Below, piece after piece: positions 20,925 to 32,269 of a DNA stretch of 64,000 nucleotides (position 1 is the stretch's first letter; each line of letters opens with the position of its first letter). The position numbers and the translations under genes are program-made. Below the pieces are notes generated by a model. It ran no database searches and was not told where the DNA came from. It saw only the letters and a list, made by a program, of their open reading frames with translations. Source of the DNA: Ampelomyces quisqualis (taxonomy: Eukaryota > Ascomycota > Dothideomycetes > Pleosporales > Phaeosphaeriaceae); the NCBI GenBank assembly GCA_018398575.1, contig JAGTXZ010000020.1:806001-870000 (forward strand), read 5' to 3'.

Positions 20925-22219
20925 ATGTCGACTCTAAGTGCTCAGCGCAAGCACAAGGTGACGGTGGTGGGCTCCGGCAACTGGTACGTTTTTTTCGAAA
21001 TGGCTGCTAGGTGCGAACGGGCGAACCTAACACTTGCAGGGGAACCACAATGGCCAAGCTCGTTGCTGAGTGCGTAAAAGAAAACCCTGCCCTTTTCGAC
21101 TCCACCGTGCGGATGTGGGTATACGAAGAAGAGGTCACCATTTCGAAAGACTCGCGACACTACAAGGGCTCCGACACGCCTGAGAAGCTCTCCGAGATCA
21201 TCAACAGCGCACACGAGAACATCAAATACCTGCCGAATATTACGCTACCACCCAACGTTGTTGCAGTCACTGACTTGCCCGAGTCCTGTAAAGACTCGAC
21301 CTTTCTCGTCTTCGTACTTCCCCACCAGTTCATCGCAAGGACATGCAAACAGCTAGAGGGCAAGATCCTGCCATATGCGCGAGCGATATGCTGTACAAAG
21401 GGCGTGGACGTCAGCGAGAAGGGCATCCGGCTCATGTCTGAGACGATCGGAATGACTTTGAATATCTACTGCGGAGCGCTGTCAGGAGCCAACATTGCAA
21501 CCGAGATTGCACAAGAGAAGTACTCGGAGACAACCGTTGCATACGACCCGCCGCCCATGGATTCGCGCAACCCGACACCGAGTGGCTCGCCAACTGCTTC
21601 TCAAGTCGATCTCATCAACCCCAGTCAGACGGTCCCTGGCCCGCGTTCGGCGCATCTCACCCCTCTTCCCATCGAGTATCCTGCCCTCTCGCACGACAAT
21701 GTCCGCAAGCTCTTCCATCGCCCCTACTTCCACGTGCGTATCGTCAACGACGTCGCTGGCGTTTCACTCGGAGGCGCCCTCAAGAATATTATCGCCCTGG
21801 CGGCAGGCTTCGTTGATGGTCTAGGCTGGGGAGACAATGCCAAAGCGGCAGTTATGCGCGTTGGCATTCTTGAGATGGTCAGGTTTGGCAAAGCTTTCTT
21901 CGGTGAGAGCTCACGCACAAGCACTTTCACCGAAGAAAGCTGTGGTGTAGCCGATGTCATCACATCCTGTATGGGTGGTCGCAACTTCCGCTGTGCAAAG
22001 ATGGCTATTGAGCGTGGAAAGACAATCTACGAGATTGAGCAGTCTGAACTTAACGGCCAAAAGCTTCAAGGCACAAGTACTGCGTATGAAGTCAATGAGT
22101 TTCTGAAGAGCATGGACAAGGAGGCAGACTTTCCTTTGTTTACGGCCGTCTACAATATCTTGGAGGGCAACAAGAAGCCAGAAGATATTCCGGAGCTAAT
22201 TGAGCCCAAGCACTCATAA
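20925..22219 (+). CDS. GPD1: NAD-dependent glycerol-3-phosphate dehydrogenase
   Basis: Two exons (20925-20983 and 21040-22219) with a 56-nt intron (GTACGT donor, CCTAAC branch) give 412 aa. The intron interrupts a Trp codon inside the NAD-binding loop; joined, it reads VVGSGNWGTTMAK (residues 14-26). Other landmarks: VFVLPHQFI, the catalytic-core lysine region GALSGANIATEIA, and substrate-site residues in GVSLGGALKNIIALAAGFVDGLGWGDNAKAA and FFGESSRTSTFTEESCGVADV. The enzyme reduces dihydroxyacetone phosphate to glycerol-3-phosphate with NADH, feeding glycerol (osmolyte) and glycerolipid synthesis, in the cytosol. A loop of about 40 residues rich in Pro and Ser (roughly 185-225) is an insertion compared with the yeast protein and may be regulatory. 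Length and motifs are otherwise normal. Confidence 0.97.
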
Positions 22220-23147
22220 GGCCATCGAAAGAGCGTCATGTAGCTAGCTAGGTGCTGGTGCAGCAACCGACATGAGCATTTGAGGAATACGACACTTTCA
22301 AGGTACCCGTCATCACTGAGAGACTAGGTCCGGTCAGCTTGGTGGGGGCGGGTAGTGTCAAGGTAGATACCCATTTCAAATCATAGACATGGAATTCACG
22401 ACATGTCAGCAACTTGCATGCCTGTGCTTGGTAGCACTGCTTTCCTCTCCACTGAGTATATTCGTGAAAGGGCTCGTGTTGCGGAGTTTGCCATGCAATC
22501 AGGCTCCACACAACACTATTGTAGATTCACGATTATCGTGTAGATCGCCAAAGTTGAACACGAATGTAACCAAGTTGACGTCAGCAGACTCCGCGGCTGG
22601 TATTTCAAAGCACGATAAGGCACCCACCAATCATTACGTACGGTCATGTTCCTGCCGATCCAAAGCCGATCAAAGTCGGCGACCCCAGATTTCTTTTTGT
22701 TCCTTCGTCGGGTCTACGGCAGATTTCGACTCACCACGACTCATGTCTGAGATAGCACTCAAGAGCGCATAGCACGCAATGACTCTGTGCGCGCAGCCTC
22801 AAATAGGCAATTGGCAGCATTATGCTGTGAAATCAAAGCTGAGCCGCATGTGGCCCACTACAACTGTAAGCATTAGTTTTGCTAGCTCCTCATAGCTCAT
22901 TCACCAATTTCGTTATGACGGCATCGTTAACTTTAAGTCCGAAATCTCCTGCATGCGTTTGTAAACCTCGATACTGGTCTTCAATCCTTTGCTGGATCTG
23001 CTTTCGCGTTGAAAACTCCTAGTCGACTGCAATCTGAACTTGGTATTATCCAGCCATCTATAACGCTTTCTTTGACTCGATCGCCTTGCTAATACCTCCA
23101 AAAGTCTGATTGATATCACCGCCTGAGATACGCGCGCGTACGCCAAC
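22220..23147. other. Intergenic with ABC transporter promoter
   Basis: About 0.93 kb between GPD and the ABC transporter. No supported gene. I could not identify a convincing TATA box or drug-response element. Confidence 0.5.
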
Positions 23148-26100
23148 ATGTTGTGGGGCTCCAATCTCCAGCCACAACAGGCGCGAGATAGTCGGCGCAA
23201 CCCGTGGCACGACGAATACATACAACATGGACGAGAAGAGTCAGAGACGCCAGACGAGAGTGACGACAGCCATAACCCCAGTTCCGTTGACCGCAATGCC
23301 GGTACCTGGGGTGAGAGAGATGCTGGACGTCTTGACACCCGCACCGCAGCAGATGAACTCAATGTTCTCCGTGGGGAGTTGGCAGCACTGTCACGAACAC
23401 GCTCGCAGGGAGAACAATCTGAGAGAAACGACGGTCTATTCAAAACAATCAGCAGGAAAAGCGCTCGTAATGATGGGCTATCCAAAACGCTAAGCAGGAA
23501 GAGCACACGACCACTGGCAGATCACGAACACCGAAGCTCAGATGGGCATACAAATGATGATGGCATAGGAGATAAGACGGATCAAGAGCCAGGGGATATC
23601 GGGGCTGTAGCCGCCGAGAAGGAAGATGATTTCGAGCTTGGCGAGTTCATGAAGGAGGGCCACTTCGAGAAACGCAAGGATGGCGAATCAGCAAAAAAAG
23701 TTGGCGTGGTTTACAAGAATCTCACTGTCGAGGGTGTAGGTTCGACGGTATCGTTTGTCCGCACGCTTCCCGATGCCGTGCTTGGAACTTTCGGGCCTGA
23801 TCTGTATCATCTCGTTTCGGGTTGGATACCAGCGCTCAGGATGGGACGGCACAAGCAGACGCGGAAACTTATCCATGATTTCTCAGGCATCGTTAAGGAG
23901 TAAGTTGCATGCTCTAACAGTAGCCTACATGTACCTGTGCTAACGTCTTATTAGTGGCGAGATGTGCCTGGTCCTTGGTCGTCCTGGCTCGGGATGCTCC
24001 ACCTTTCTCAAGGCAATTGCTAACAACAGGGAGAGTTACGCTTCTGTTGAAGGAAATGTCTCATATGGTGGCATCTCAGCTGAGAAGCAGAAAAAGCAGT
24101 TCAGGGGTGAAGTCAACTACAACCCCGAAGATGACTCCCATATGGCCAATCTCAATGTCTGGCAGACTCTATCGTTTGCGTTGAAGAACAAGACAAAGAA
24201 GAATGGGAAGGGAGACATCCCGATCATTCTTGACGCACTACTAAGAATTTTTGGAATTACGCACACCAAGCACACGCTTGTTGGCGATGAGGTATGTAGT
24301 CTCCCAGGGCATATATATTCCATGAGACTAACAAGCCTAATCAGTACGTCCGAGGTGTGTCCGGAGGCGAACGAAAGCGCGTTTCTATCGCCGAGACGTT
24401 GGCCACAAAGAGCACTGTAGTCTGCTGGGACAACAGTACGCGCGGTCTGGACGCTTCTACTGCCCTTGACTACGCCAAGTCGTTGCGTATTATGACCGAC
24501 ATTTCTAACCGCACAACTTTTGTTACGTTGTATCAGGCTGGCGAAGGCATCTACGAGGTTATGGATAAGGTCATCGTGATCGACCAAGGTCATTGTATCT
24601 TCCAGGGACCCGCAAAGGAGGCAAAACAGTACTTCATCGATCTCGGATTCTACTGTCCCGAGAGACAAACGACTGCAGACTTCCTCACCGCAGTTACCGA
24701 TCCAACAGAGCGTCAGTTCCGCAAAGGATACGAGGCCAAGGCACCCAAGACCCCTGAAGACCTCGAGAAAGCGTTCAGGCAGTCAGACATGTACAAGCGT
24801 GTGCTTGCCGAGATTCAAGAGTACGAGAAGAATCTAGAAGAGAGCGACTTCAAAAATGCCAAGGAATTCGAGGGTGCGGTGCGTGAGGGCAAAAGCAAGA
24901 CTGTGCGCAAGAAGTCGCCTTTCACCGTCTCGTTCATCCGACAAGTGCTAGCATGTACGCAACGAGAATTCTGGCTCACCTGGGGCGATAAAACGACGCT
25001 ATACACCAAATTCTTCATCATCATCTCCAACGGCCTCATCGTTGGTTCCCTGTTCTATGGCCAGTCGTTGAACACGTCTGGCGCCTTCAGTCGTGGTGGA
25101 TCATTATTCTTCTCCATCTTGTTCCTGGGATGGCTGCAATTATCCGAGCTTATGAAGGCCGTTTCTGGCCGCGACGTCGTTAAGCGCCATGAGGACTTTG
25201 CATTTTATCATCCTAGCGCAGTCAGCATTGCGCGAGTCCTACAGGATTTTCCACTGCTACTTGCTCAAGTCATTCCGTTCTGTAAGTAGTACCCTCAGGC
25301 TCGACAGGCCTCACTTTCAGCTAATCATTCGCAGCGATCATCATGTACTTCCTCCAAGGTCTTGACGTAGATGCTGGGAAGTTCTTTATCTACTTCCTCT
25401 TTATCTATACGACAACTTTCTGCATTACGGCGCTTTATCGCATGTTTGCTGCTTTGTCGCCAACTATCGACGATGCAGTGCGATTTTCAGGCATTGCGCT
25501 GAACCTCCTCATTATCTACACTGGATATGTCATTCCAAAACCACAACTCATTGCAGAGTACATTTGGTTTGGATGGATTTATTACATAAAGTTTGTTACA
25601 CCCTTTTCACTTCTGCAAAAGTCCTTCTTCAGGATGTCTCTGAGAGACCTGCAAGGAGCTGTCCAAAAGAGGGGGTACATACAATCTGGACAACTACGCA
25701 CCTCTTAGTATGACACTAACCACTTTTTTTTCTAGTCCCATAGCATACTCTTTCGAAGCCGTCGAGGCCAATGAGTTCTCCGATCGAACGATGCAGTGTG
25801 CTCCCGAGCAGCTCGTCCCACAGGGCCCAAACATCGATCCCGCCTACCAGGGCTGTGCCCTAACTGGAGCGTCACCCAACTCGAACACGGTTTCTGGATC
25901 GGACTACCTGCAAACTTCGTTCAACTACTCTCGATCAAATCTGTGGCGCAACTTTGGTGTTGTCATCGCATTCGCAGTACTGTACCTCATTGTAACCGTT
26001 ATCGGCACTGAGACGCTTTCGTTTTCTCAATCCGGAGGTGGTGCCTTGATTTTCAAGAAATCAAAGCGTGCAAAGAAGGCTGTCAAAGAAGAGACCGCCG

Positions 26101-28420
26101 ATGAAGAAAAGGTTGTAAGCGGAGAATCAAGTGCCGCCTCTTCGGCAGATCCGGGAGCAGACGAGGAGGCCTTAGAGTCCATCTCTAGCAGTGAAAGCGT
26201 CTTTACCTGGAAAGACGTCGAGTATACTGTCCCATACCAAGGAGGCGAACGCAAGCTTTTGAACAAGGTTAATGGCTACGCTAAACCTGGCGTCATGGTT
26301 GCCTTAGTCGGTGCTTCCGGGGCTGGAAAGACTACCCTGTTGAATACATTGTCGCAACGACAGAGCACTGGAGTGGTGTCTGGTGAGATGCTGGTAGATG
26401 GCAAGGATCTTGGCAAGGTATGTTACTCCTTTATGCATTTGCCTGGCGGCTACATACCGCTTTCGTTTTGTCGAAGCTCCTCGACAGAATTTGCGAACTA
26501 CTACGGGCTAATCTAGGAATATTTTGCTAACAAAGTTACTCAAGGGTTTCCAACGTGGCACTGGCTTTTGCGAGCAGATGGATCTACATGATGGCACAGC
26601 TACTATTCGCGAAGCGCTCGAGTTCTCTGCCATACTGCGACAAGACAAAGAGACTCCACACCAGGAGAAGATTGAGTACGTGGACAAGGTTATTGACTTG
26701 CTCGAGCTTCAGGATATTCAAGATGCTCTAGTCTCAAGCCTGGGTGTTGAGCAGAAGAAGCGCTTGACAATTGGGGTTGAACTTGCCGCAAAGCCATCGC
26801 TCCTCTTATTCTTGGATGAGCCCACTTCTGGTCTTGATAGCAACTCTGCCTACTCTATTGTTCGCTTCTTGAAGAAGCTGGCATCAGCTGGACAAGCTAT
26901 CGTCTGTACCATCCATCAGCCAAGCAGCGTCCTCATTCAGCAGTTCGACATGATCTTAGCCCTCAACCCCGGCGGAAACACCTTCTACTTCGGTCCAGTA
27001 GGCGAGAACGGTAACGACGTGATCAAGTACTTTGGCGACCGTGGCGTAACATGCCCGCCTGACAAGAACGTGGCCGAGTTCATCCTCGAAACAGCCGCTA
27101 AACCAGTCAAGCGCAAGGATGGCAGCCGCATCAACTGGAACGAAGAGTGGAAAAAATCGTCCAACAATCAAGAAGTGCTCAAGGAAATCGACCGCATCAA
27201 GTCCGATCGCAGCAATGCAGTCGCCAACGAGAAGGAGATCATACAAACCGAGTTTGCGGCGCCCACATGGCTTCAAACCACCCAACTGACGAAGCGAACC
27301 TTCAAGCAGTACTGGCGCGACCCGTCGTACCTATATGGCAAGCTCTTCGTTGCCGTCATCATTGGAATTTTCAACGGATTTACGTTTTGGCAACTCGGCA
27401 ACACAATCGGCGATTTACAGAACAGAATGTTCACATCCTTCCTAATCCTGCTCATCCCCCCAACAATCGTCAATGCCGTGGTCCCCAAATTTTACGCAAA
27501 CATGAGCTTGTGGCAAGCGCGTGAACTGCCGTCTCGCATATACGGTTGGATCCCGTTCTGCACGGTATGCCGCCCTCGCCTTACTCGTCGCACAATCAAA
27601 CGTACTAACTCCCCTCACAGGCCCAAGTCGTCGCCGAAATTCCCATCGCAATCGTATCCTCCGTCCTATACTGGGTGCTATGGTACTTCCCCGCCGGCCT
27701 GCCCACCGACTCTTCCACGGCCGGCTACGTCTTCTTGATGACCATGTTATTCTACCTCTTCGTGTCCTCCTGGGGTCAATGGATCTGCGCCTTCGCGCCG
27801 AGCTTTACCGTTATTTCCAACGTCTTGCCCTTCTTCTTCGTCATGTTTAGCTTGTTTAACGGCGTTGTGAGACCCTACGCAGAGATGCCGGTGTTTTGGC
27901 GGTATTGGATGGTAAGCATCAGTACGCCGGGGAGAATACACAGATGGCTAATGCATGGTGGTAGTATTATGTCAATCCGTCGACATATTGGATTGGCGGT
28001 GTTCTATCCGCAACCCTGGACGGCATACCAGTTCAATGCCAGGAAACTGAGACGGCCATCTTCGATGCGCCTCCAGGCCAGTCCTGTGGTGCATATGCGT
28101 CAGACTTTGTGTCGTCAGCTCCAGGATACTTGCTCAATCCTCAGGCTACTAGTGGCTGCCAGTATTGCCCGTATTCGTTGGGGAATGATTATCTGGCTAC
28201 ACTCAATATCAAGGCGAGCGACAAGTGGCGAGACTTTGGCATCTTCTTGGCGTTTTGCTGCAGTAATTGGGCACTAGTGTACTTCTTCGTTTGGAGTGTG
28301 AGGATCAAGGGTTGGAGCTTTGGATTTGGCAAAGTTTTCGGTGGACTGGGCAAGACAGTCGGTAAAGTGAAAGGAATGGCAGGAGGGAAGAAGAAGGAAC
28401 AGGGAGAAGGGGAGGCTTGA
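23148..28420 (+). CDS. PDR-type full-size ABC transporter (ABC-G)
   Basis: Eight exons (23148-23899, 23955-24291, 24345-25281, 25335-25590, 25736-26417, 26545-27564, 27621-27911, 27965-28420) close into 1576 aa, the usual PDR length. The order is NBD1-TMD1-NBD2-TMD2. The first 200 residues are charged and disordered and contain a duplicated 13-residue unit (RNDGLFKTISRKS / RNDGLSKTLSRKS). NBD1 has the degenerate Walker A typical of PDR, GRPGSGCST (259-267), signature VSGGERKR (368-375) and CWDNSTRGLD. NBD2 has canonical Walker A GASGAGKTT (953-961), a non-canonical signature LGVEQKKR (from 1054) and LFLDEPTSGLD. Such asymmetric sites are normal in this family. Intron 4 (145 nt, donor GTTTGT) and intron 5 (127 nt) are long; intron 4 removal restores YYINPIAYSFEAVEANEF. 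Likely plasma-membrane efflux of azoles or other hydrophobic compounds (family inference). Confidence 0.95.
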
Positions 28421-28564
28421 TACTACTCATACGTAGGTTGACTGCAGTATCATCTCAATATATAACAGATCGAGTCTCGCTGTTCTCTATTTGCACAGGC
28501 TTCAAGCTATCCTCCTTCCTGGCGGCTACAGCCCCAGTGTTCCCTTGCTTATTCGTTTGTCCTG

Positions 28565-29476
28565 TCACCTGCGTCGTCTGGGTGTGGTTTTGCTGCCTGC
28601 CCCGTGGTTTAGCTTCCAGTATATTAAATGTGCGATGCTTCGCTCAATCTGCAGGGTGTCACATCCACAAAGTTTGTGATCATGGTACTTGCCACAAAAA
28701 CCCCTGTTCATCTCCGCCACCCACTTCTCCTTGTTTGGCCCCATACCCGGAGCCTTCTTCAACCCCCTCAGCGAACCAAGTACATCGATCAAAAACCGGT
28801 TCGGCAGCACCGATCCCTGTGTCGTCTCAAAGTCGAAGCTCCATGCGTCCGCGACAAGTTCAATGAGATATCGTCTCAGTGGCGAGGTTGGTAATGTTTT
28901 GCAGTAGATGCGGTTCGCCTGCGCCATAGGTGTTCTCCATTCCTCGGCCGTCTTTTGATAAATCAACGTCATGGCGGCGTTTTGCAGATTGACCATGCCG
29001 TTCTCCGCAGCGAAGAAGTACACTCGCAAGACGTGGAGAAATTCAAGCGGAATCTTGCCGTCCTTGCTCGTCTTGGATGCCCAAAAGCGCGTGGTGTACA
29101 TCCAGTACAATACCGTCTCGAAGGTGGCGGGGGCTTCCATGAACAGCTCGATGTCGTCTTTCGCACCGTTCTTGAGAATATGCTGGAACTTGAAGGAATT
29201 GTACGATAGGAGGCCACGGTGAACCTGGACCTCCTTCTTCTTGGAGCCGCGGCCGACGAGGACTATGACGAGATTGTCGAAACTTCCTCTGGGAGACTGG
29301 ATGTTAGGGAGATTCGCATTGGAAGGCTTCCAAACACGAACCCCAGCCGAGCTAGTGACAACTCGATCCAGAGCGAACAGAGTTGGTCTGTGGCAAGTAG
29401 AAATACACAAAGTACGGCATGGAGAAAAGGATCCCCTGGTCCAGCGGAAAGTATGCTTTGACGTTGGCTGTGCCAT
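28565..29476 (-). CDS. BTB/POZ-domain protein
   Basis: A single-exon frame of 303 aa from ATG 29476. The BTB fold spans about residues 64-130: SPRGSFDNLVIVLVGRG, VHRGLLSYNSFKFQHIL and LFMEAPATFETVLYWMYTTR, followed by a BACK-like helical part (LEFLHVLRVYFFAAENGMVNLQNAAM). The C-terminus has GMGPNKEKWVAEMNRGFCGKYHDH. This matches a group of BTB proteins expanded in Pleosporales (recall). They are usually thought to be Cullin-3 adaptors or dimerisation modules, but no partner domain (Kelch, MATH) is present. The first 55 residues look unrelated to the family (Arg/Ser/Thr-rich), so the true start may lie downstream or in another exon. The gene starts 117 bp beyond the stop of the proteasome beta-6 gene on the same strand. 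Confidence 0.75.
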   Translation of the reverse strand: MAQPTSKHTFRWTRGSFSPCRTLCISTCHRPTLFALDRVVTSSAGVRVWKPSNANLPNIQSPRGSFDNLVIVLVGRGSKKKEVQVHRGLLSYNSFKFQHILKNGAKDDIELFMEAPATFETVLYWMYTTRFWASKTSKDGKIPLEFLHVLRVYFFAAENGMVNLQNAAMTLIYQKTAEEWRTPMAQANRIYCKTLPTSPLRRYLIELVADAWSFDFETTQGSVLPNRFLIDVLGSLRGLKKAPGMGPNKEKWVAEMNRGFCGKYHDHKLCGCDTLQIERSIAHLIYWKLNHGAGSKTTPRRRR

Positions 29477-29593
29477 GATTGCATAGAACTACATCTATGA
29501 CCCTACGCCACAGCACATTCCATGCAATCCCATCATAATCTTGATTCGTTATGCTCATATGGCCTGCCAGCTCATCACCACTGCGTCACCGAC

Positions 29594-30437
29594 TTAGTCC
29601 TTCTTTAAGGGTGTGAACGTCTCGGCTATGCCTTCCTTTGTGATGATCATCATCTGTAGCCCGTCACCGACCTCGATATGCCTCTCGACTGCACTCGTGA
29701 ATGCATCCCGCACCAAGTCCTCGACATGACCCTGTGACAATGGCTCGACCTTCTTCTGCTTCAGGTCATGTCCCGTTCCGCTACCTGGCTCGTACATGTT
29801 CTTGAAGTTGACCTGGTTGTCCAGAAAGGGCATGATGAGCGAAGCCGCCGCACCAGCAGCCCTGCACTGCTCCCTCTCGTAGCTGCCGACCGGGTCATAT
29901 GAGTATAGCGCGCCCTTGCCGTCCTCGTCGAGACCACCAAGAATCGCGTGCACGTAGTAGGGAAAGAATCGCTTGTTATAGAGGATGTGGCTGAGTCGCT
30001 GTGCACATGCGGAGACGGTCATGGGCTTCCCGTGCTGGTACTTGTACATCTTCACGATAGTGTCGAGGCGCTCCTTCAGCGCATCACCATCTGCTGCGAA
30101 GCCGACTACAGACAGTACTATCCTGGCGCCCTTGTTGTCTGGTCCCTCACCGCCGATCTTGAATAGCTTCGGGGCATATCGTGTGTTGATGTTGTAACCG
30201 GATGTGGAACGTGTGTCGCCGGCGAGGATGGCGAAGTCAGCGCCGGAGATACCAAGTGTTGAACCACCATTGTCGGTGTAGCTGGAAAAGAGTCAGTCAT
30301 AGTCTCTGTATAGTATCGAGGTTCTCATACGGGTAGAAGCCATGTTGTCTCTCGCCGGATGGGGCAGCTGTGGGGGTTTGCTTGAACGAGTACCCTGGGC
30401 CACCTTGCGGAGGAGCTCCGGAGAAGATCGCGGCCAT
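29594..30437 (-). CDS. PRE7: 20S proteasome subunit beta-6 (Pre7/PSMB1 type)
   Basis: Two exons (30331-30437 and 29594-30281) with a 49-nt intron give 264 aa. The ATG at 30437 begins MAAIFSGAPPQGGPG; upstream in-frame codons give a longer reading frame but non-family sequence. Joined at the intron, the sequence reads YTDNGGSTLGISGADFAIL, where the catalytic Thr of active beta subunits is absent, as expected for the non-catalytic beta-6. Further landmarks: AGDTRSTSGYNINTRYAPK, VVGFAADGDALKERLDTIV, RFFPYYVHAILGGLDEDGKG, YSYDPVGSYEREQ, DNQVNFKNM and a C-terminal ITKEGIAETFTPLKKD. The subunit sits in both beta rings of the 20S core in nucleus and cytosol. The assignment is secure. Confidence 0.97.
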
Positions 30438-30808
30438 TGTGAAGATTGTGAAGCTCTCGGATCGGCGGATGAAGGAAGAGGTAATTGCAGACGAGAGTTG
30501 AGTGGGAAGCTGAGGTAGGCCGGCGGTGGTTTTTGCGTGATGTTGTTCGAGTTCAAGTTGACGCGGAGCTATGAAGCCTACATATGCCAAGAAGTGGCCC
30601 GAGCTTCAACTTTCAGTGATCAGTGATCACGACGGGACCTTCAACGTCTTCAATCGCACATGTTGATAGCGCTTCGCCGGTGGCTTTTAATTCTTTCAGT
30701 ATAATCGTCCAGGGATCGTACCTATTCATTCTCACGCAGAATCTCATACCTTTTCTCAAGGTTTTAGCACCATAGATTGGATGGACCTAGTGCAGCATCG
30801 AGGACATC
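30438..30808. other. Beta-6 upstream region and epimerase 3' region
   Basis: About 370 bp with no gene. GGTGGC-like cores near 30680 loosely recall the yeast proteasome control element, but the match is partial and I do not call it. Confidence 0.4.
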
Positions 30809-31925
30809 CTATCCAAAATCGAGCTCTCGAAAGGACCAGATCGATCCAGGACTGTCCAATTCTAACCATGTGTACCTGCTCATTACATTCCGCCACGGAT
30901 AATGTTCTCGAAATCCCAACATATCCCTGATCTTCGCGTTACAAACTGACGCTTCCCTCTTCCCCATGGTCCTCATAACCACCGTATTTGGACACATCGT
31001 CTTCAAAAACTCCTCCATCGCTCCCTCACTCTCTTCTATCGTAATCTCGTCGTTCACCGCATTGAACACCTGGAAGCCAAATCCATCTGTCTCTAGACCG
31101 CAATTCACCATGTTTCCCAGATCGCGCGCATCCGTATAGCTCCAGGCGTGTACCTTAAAGTCTTGTGGTCTAGTGAGATATGATTCGAATTTTTCGGCGT
31201 GTTTATCTGGCTCGATGACTGCACCAATCCGGAGGCAGTATATGTCGACGCCCTTGAAGCGCTTAGCGAAACTCTGGGCGATGCGCTCCATGCATAGCTT
31301 GCTCGTTGCGTAAATTTCCATGGGCTCGGTGGGAGAGTGTTCAGTTAAGGGAGAATGAGGGTAGTCGGCATCGCCTTCTGCGTAGGTTACGCCATAGGTG
31401 GTTATGGATGATGCGAGGATGATTTTCTTGATACCTAGTTTGCATGCAGATTCGATTATGTCTGTGAGAATCACATTGAGAATCAGTGGTTGATTCATGG
31501 ACCGTGGATATTATCACGACTTACTGTAGGATCCTATGGTGTTGATGCGGAAAGTCTCGTTGTCTGGAATTCTCATGGGTTGAGGAATGCCTGCTAGAAT
31601 CAGTACGCTGTTCCGCCATACTCTTTAAAAAAGGCCTTCATGAAATGTCGGAGAACCTACCAGCGAAGTGTACAACAGCGTCCGGCGTTCTGACTTCATC
31701 CATGAACGGCTCACTGACGCGAAAGTGACACGAAAGGCTGTTGAAAGCCTGAGCGCCGTCTGTAAGGTCGGCCTTTAACGTATGGACGTTGGGGTTGTCA
31801 AGGGGCGTAACATCAACATTGAGAATCTCGTGGCCATATGAGAGCAGCTTCTCGACGACGTGGCGACCTGCTACTCCCGAACCACCTGTGAAGACTATTC
31901 TCTTGCTAGGAGCTGGTGTAGGCAT
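30809..31925 (-). CDS. NAD-dependent epimerase/dehydratase (extended SDR)
   Basis: Three exons (31661-31925, 31525-31590, 30809-31461), introns 70 and 63 nt, give 327 aa. The start is ATG 31925 (MPTPAPSKRIVFTGG). The Rossmann NAD loop is FTGGSGVAGRHVVEKLL; the acidic residue DVTPLD marks the end of beta-2; AVVHFAGIPQPM is rebuilt across intron 1; INTIGSYN is rebuilt across intron 2. The active site is LASSITTYG plus YATSKLCMERIAQ, giving the Tyr-x3-Lys pair. It belongs with sugar-nucleotide or uronate epimerases/dehydrogenases of the extended SDR class; the exact substrate cannot be read, and a GalE or UDP-glucuronate role is only a guess. It lies between two proteasome subunit genes on the same strand. 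Confidence 0.88.
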
Positions 31926-32269
31926 GATGCTGGGTAAAGGCTTCAAGTTGGTAAGCGAGATAAAAACTCGATGTGATAGATCGAAATGTGTTATACCTGC
32001 ACGGTCGGATGACCTGGACTTGCTCTCAGGAACCAAGCTTTAGGCAGAGCTACCCCGCTCTAGGTGATTGCGTCCATGTCGCGAGCCTATGTCAATTCTT
32101 ACTGACTGCATCTGCTCATATATTGAAGGTAGCACACCACACAGCTTAAGAAGTCGAGACTAGCTTGGTCATACCATTAATCGGTACATTCATTCGTGTC
32201 TATCGTGTAGTCTTCTGGCCATAGACGTTTACCCACCGCAACCGCAACCCAGCTCGAGCTCTACGTTGC
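31926..32269. other. Intergenic, no gene seen
   Basis: About 340 bp holding the epimerase promoter and the beta-7 gene 3' region. No recognisable feature. Confidence 0.45.

Noticed and set aside
30660..30700. Proteasome control element (GGTGGCAAA-like) near beta-6
   Set aside because: Only the GGTGGC half is present and similar hexamers are common in this GC-rich DNA.
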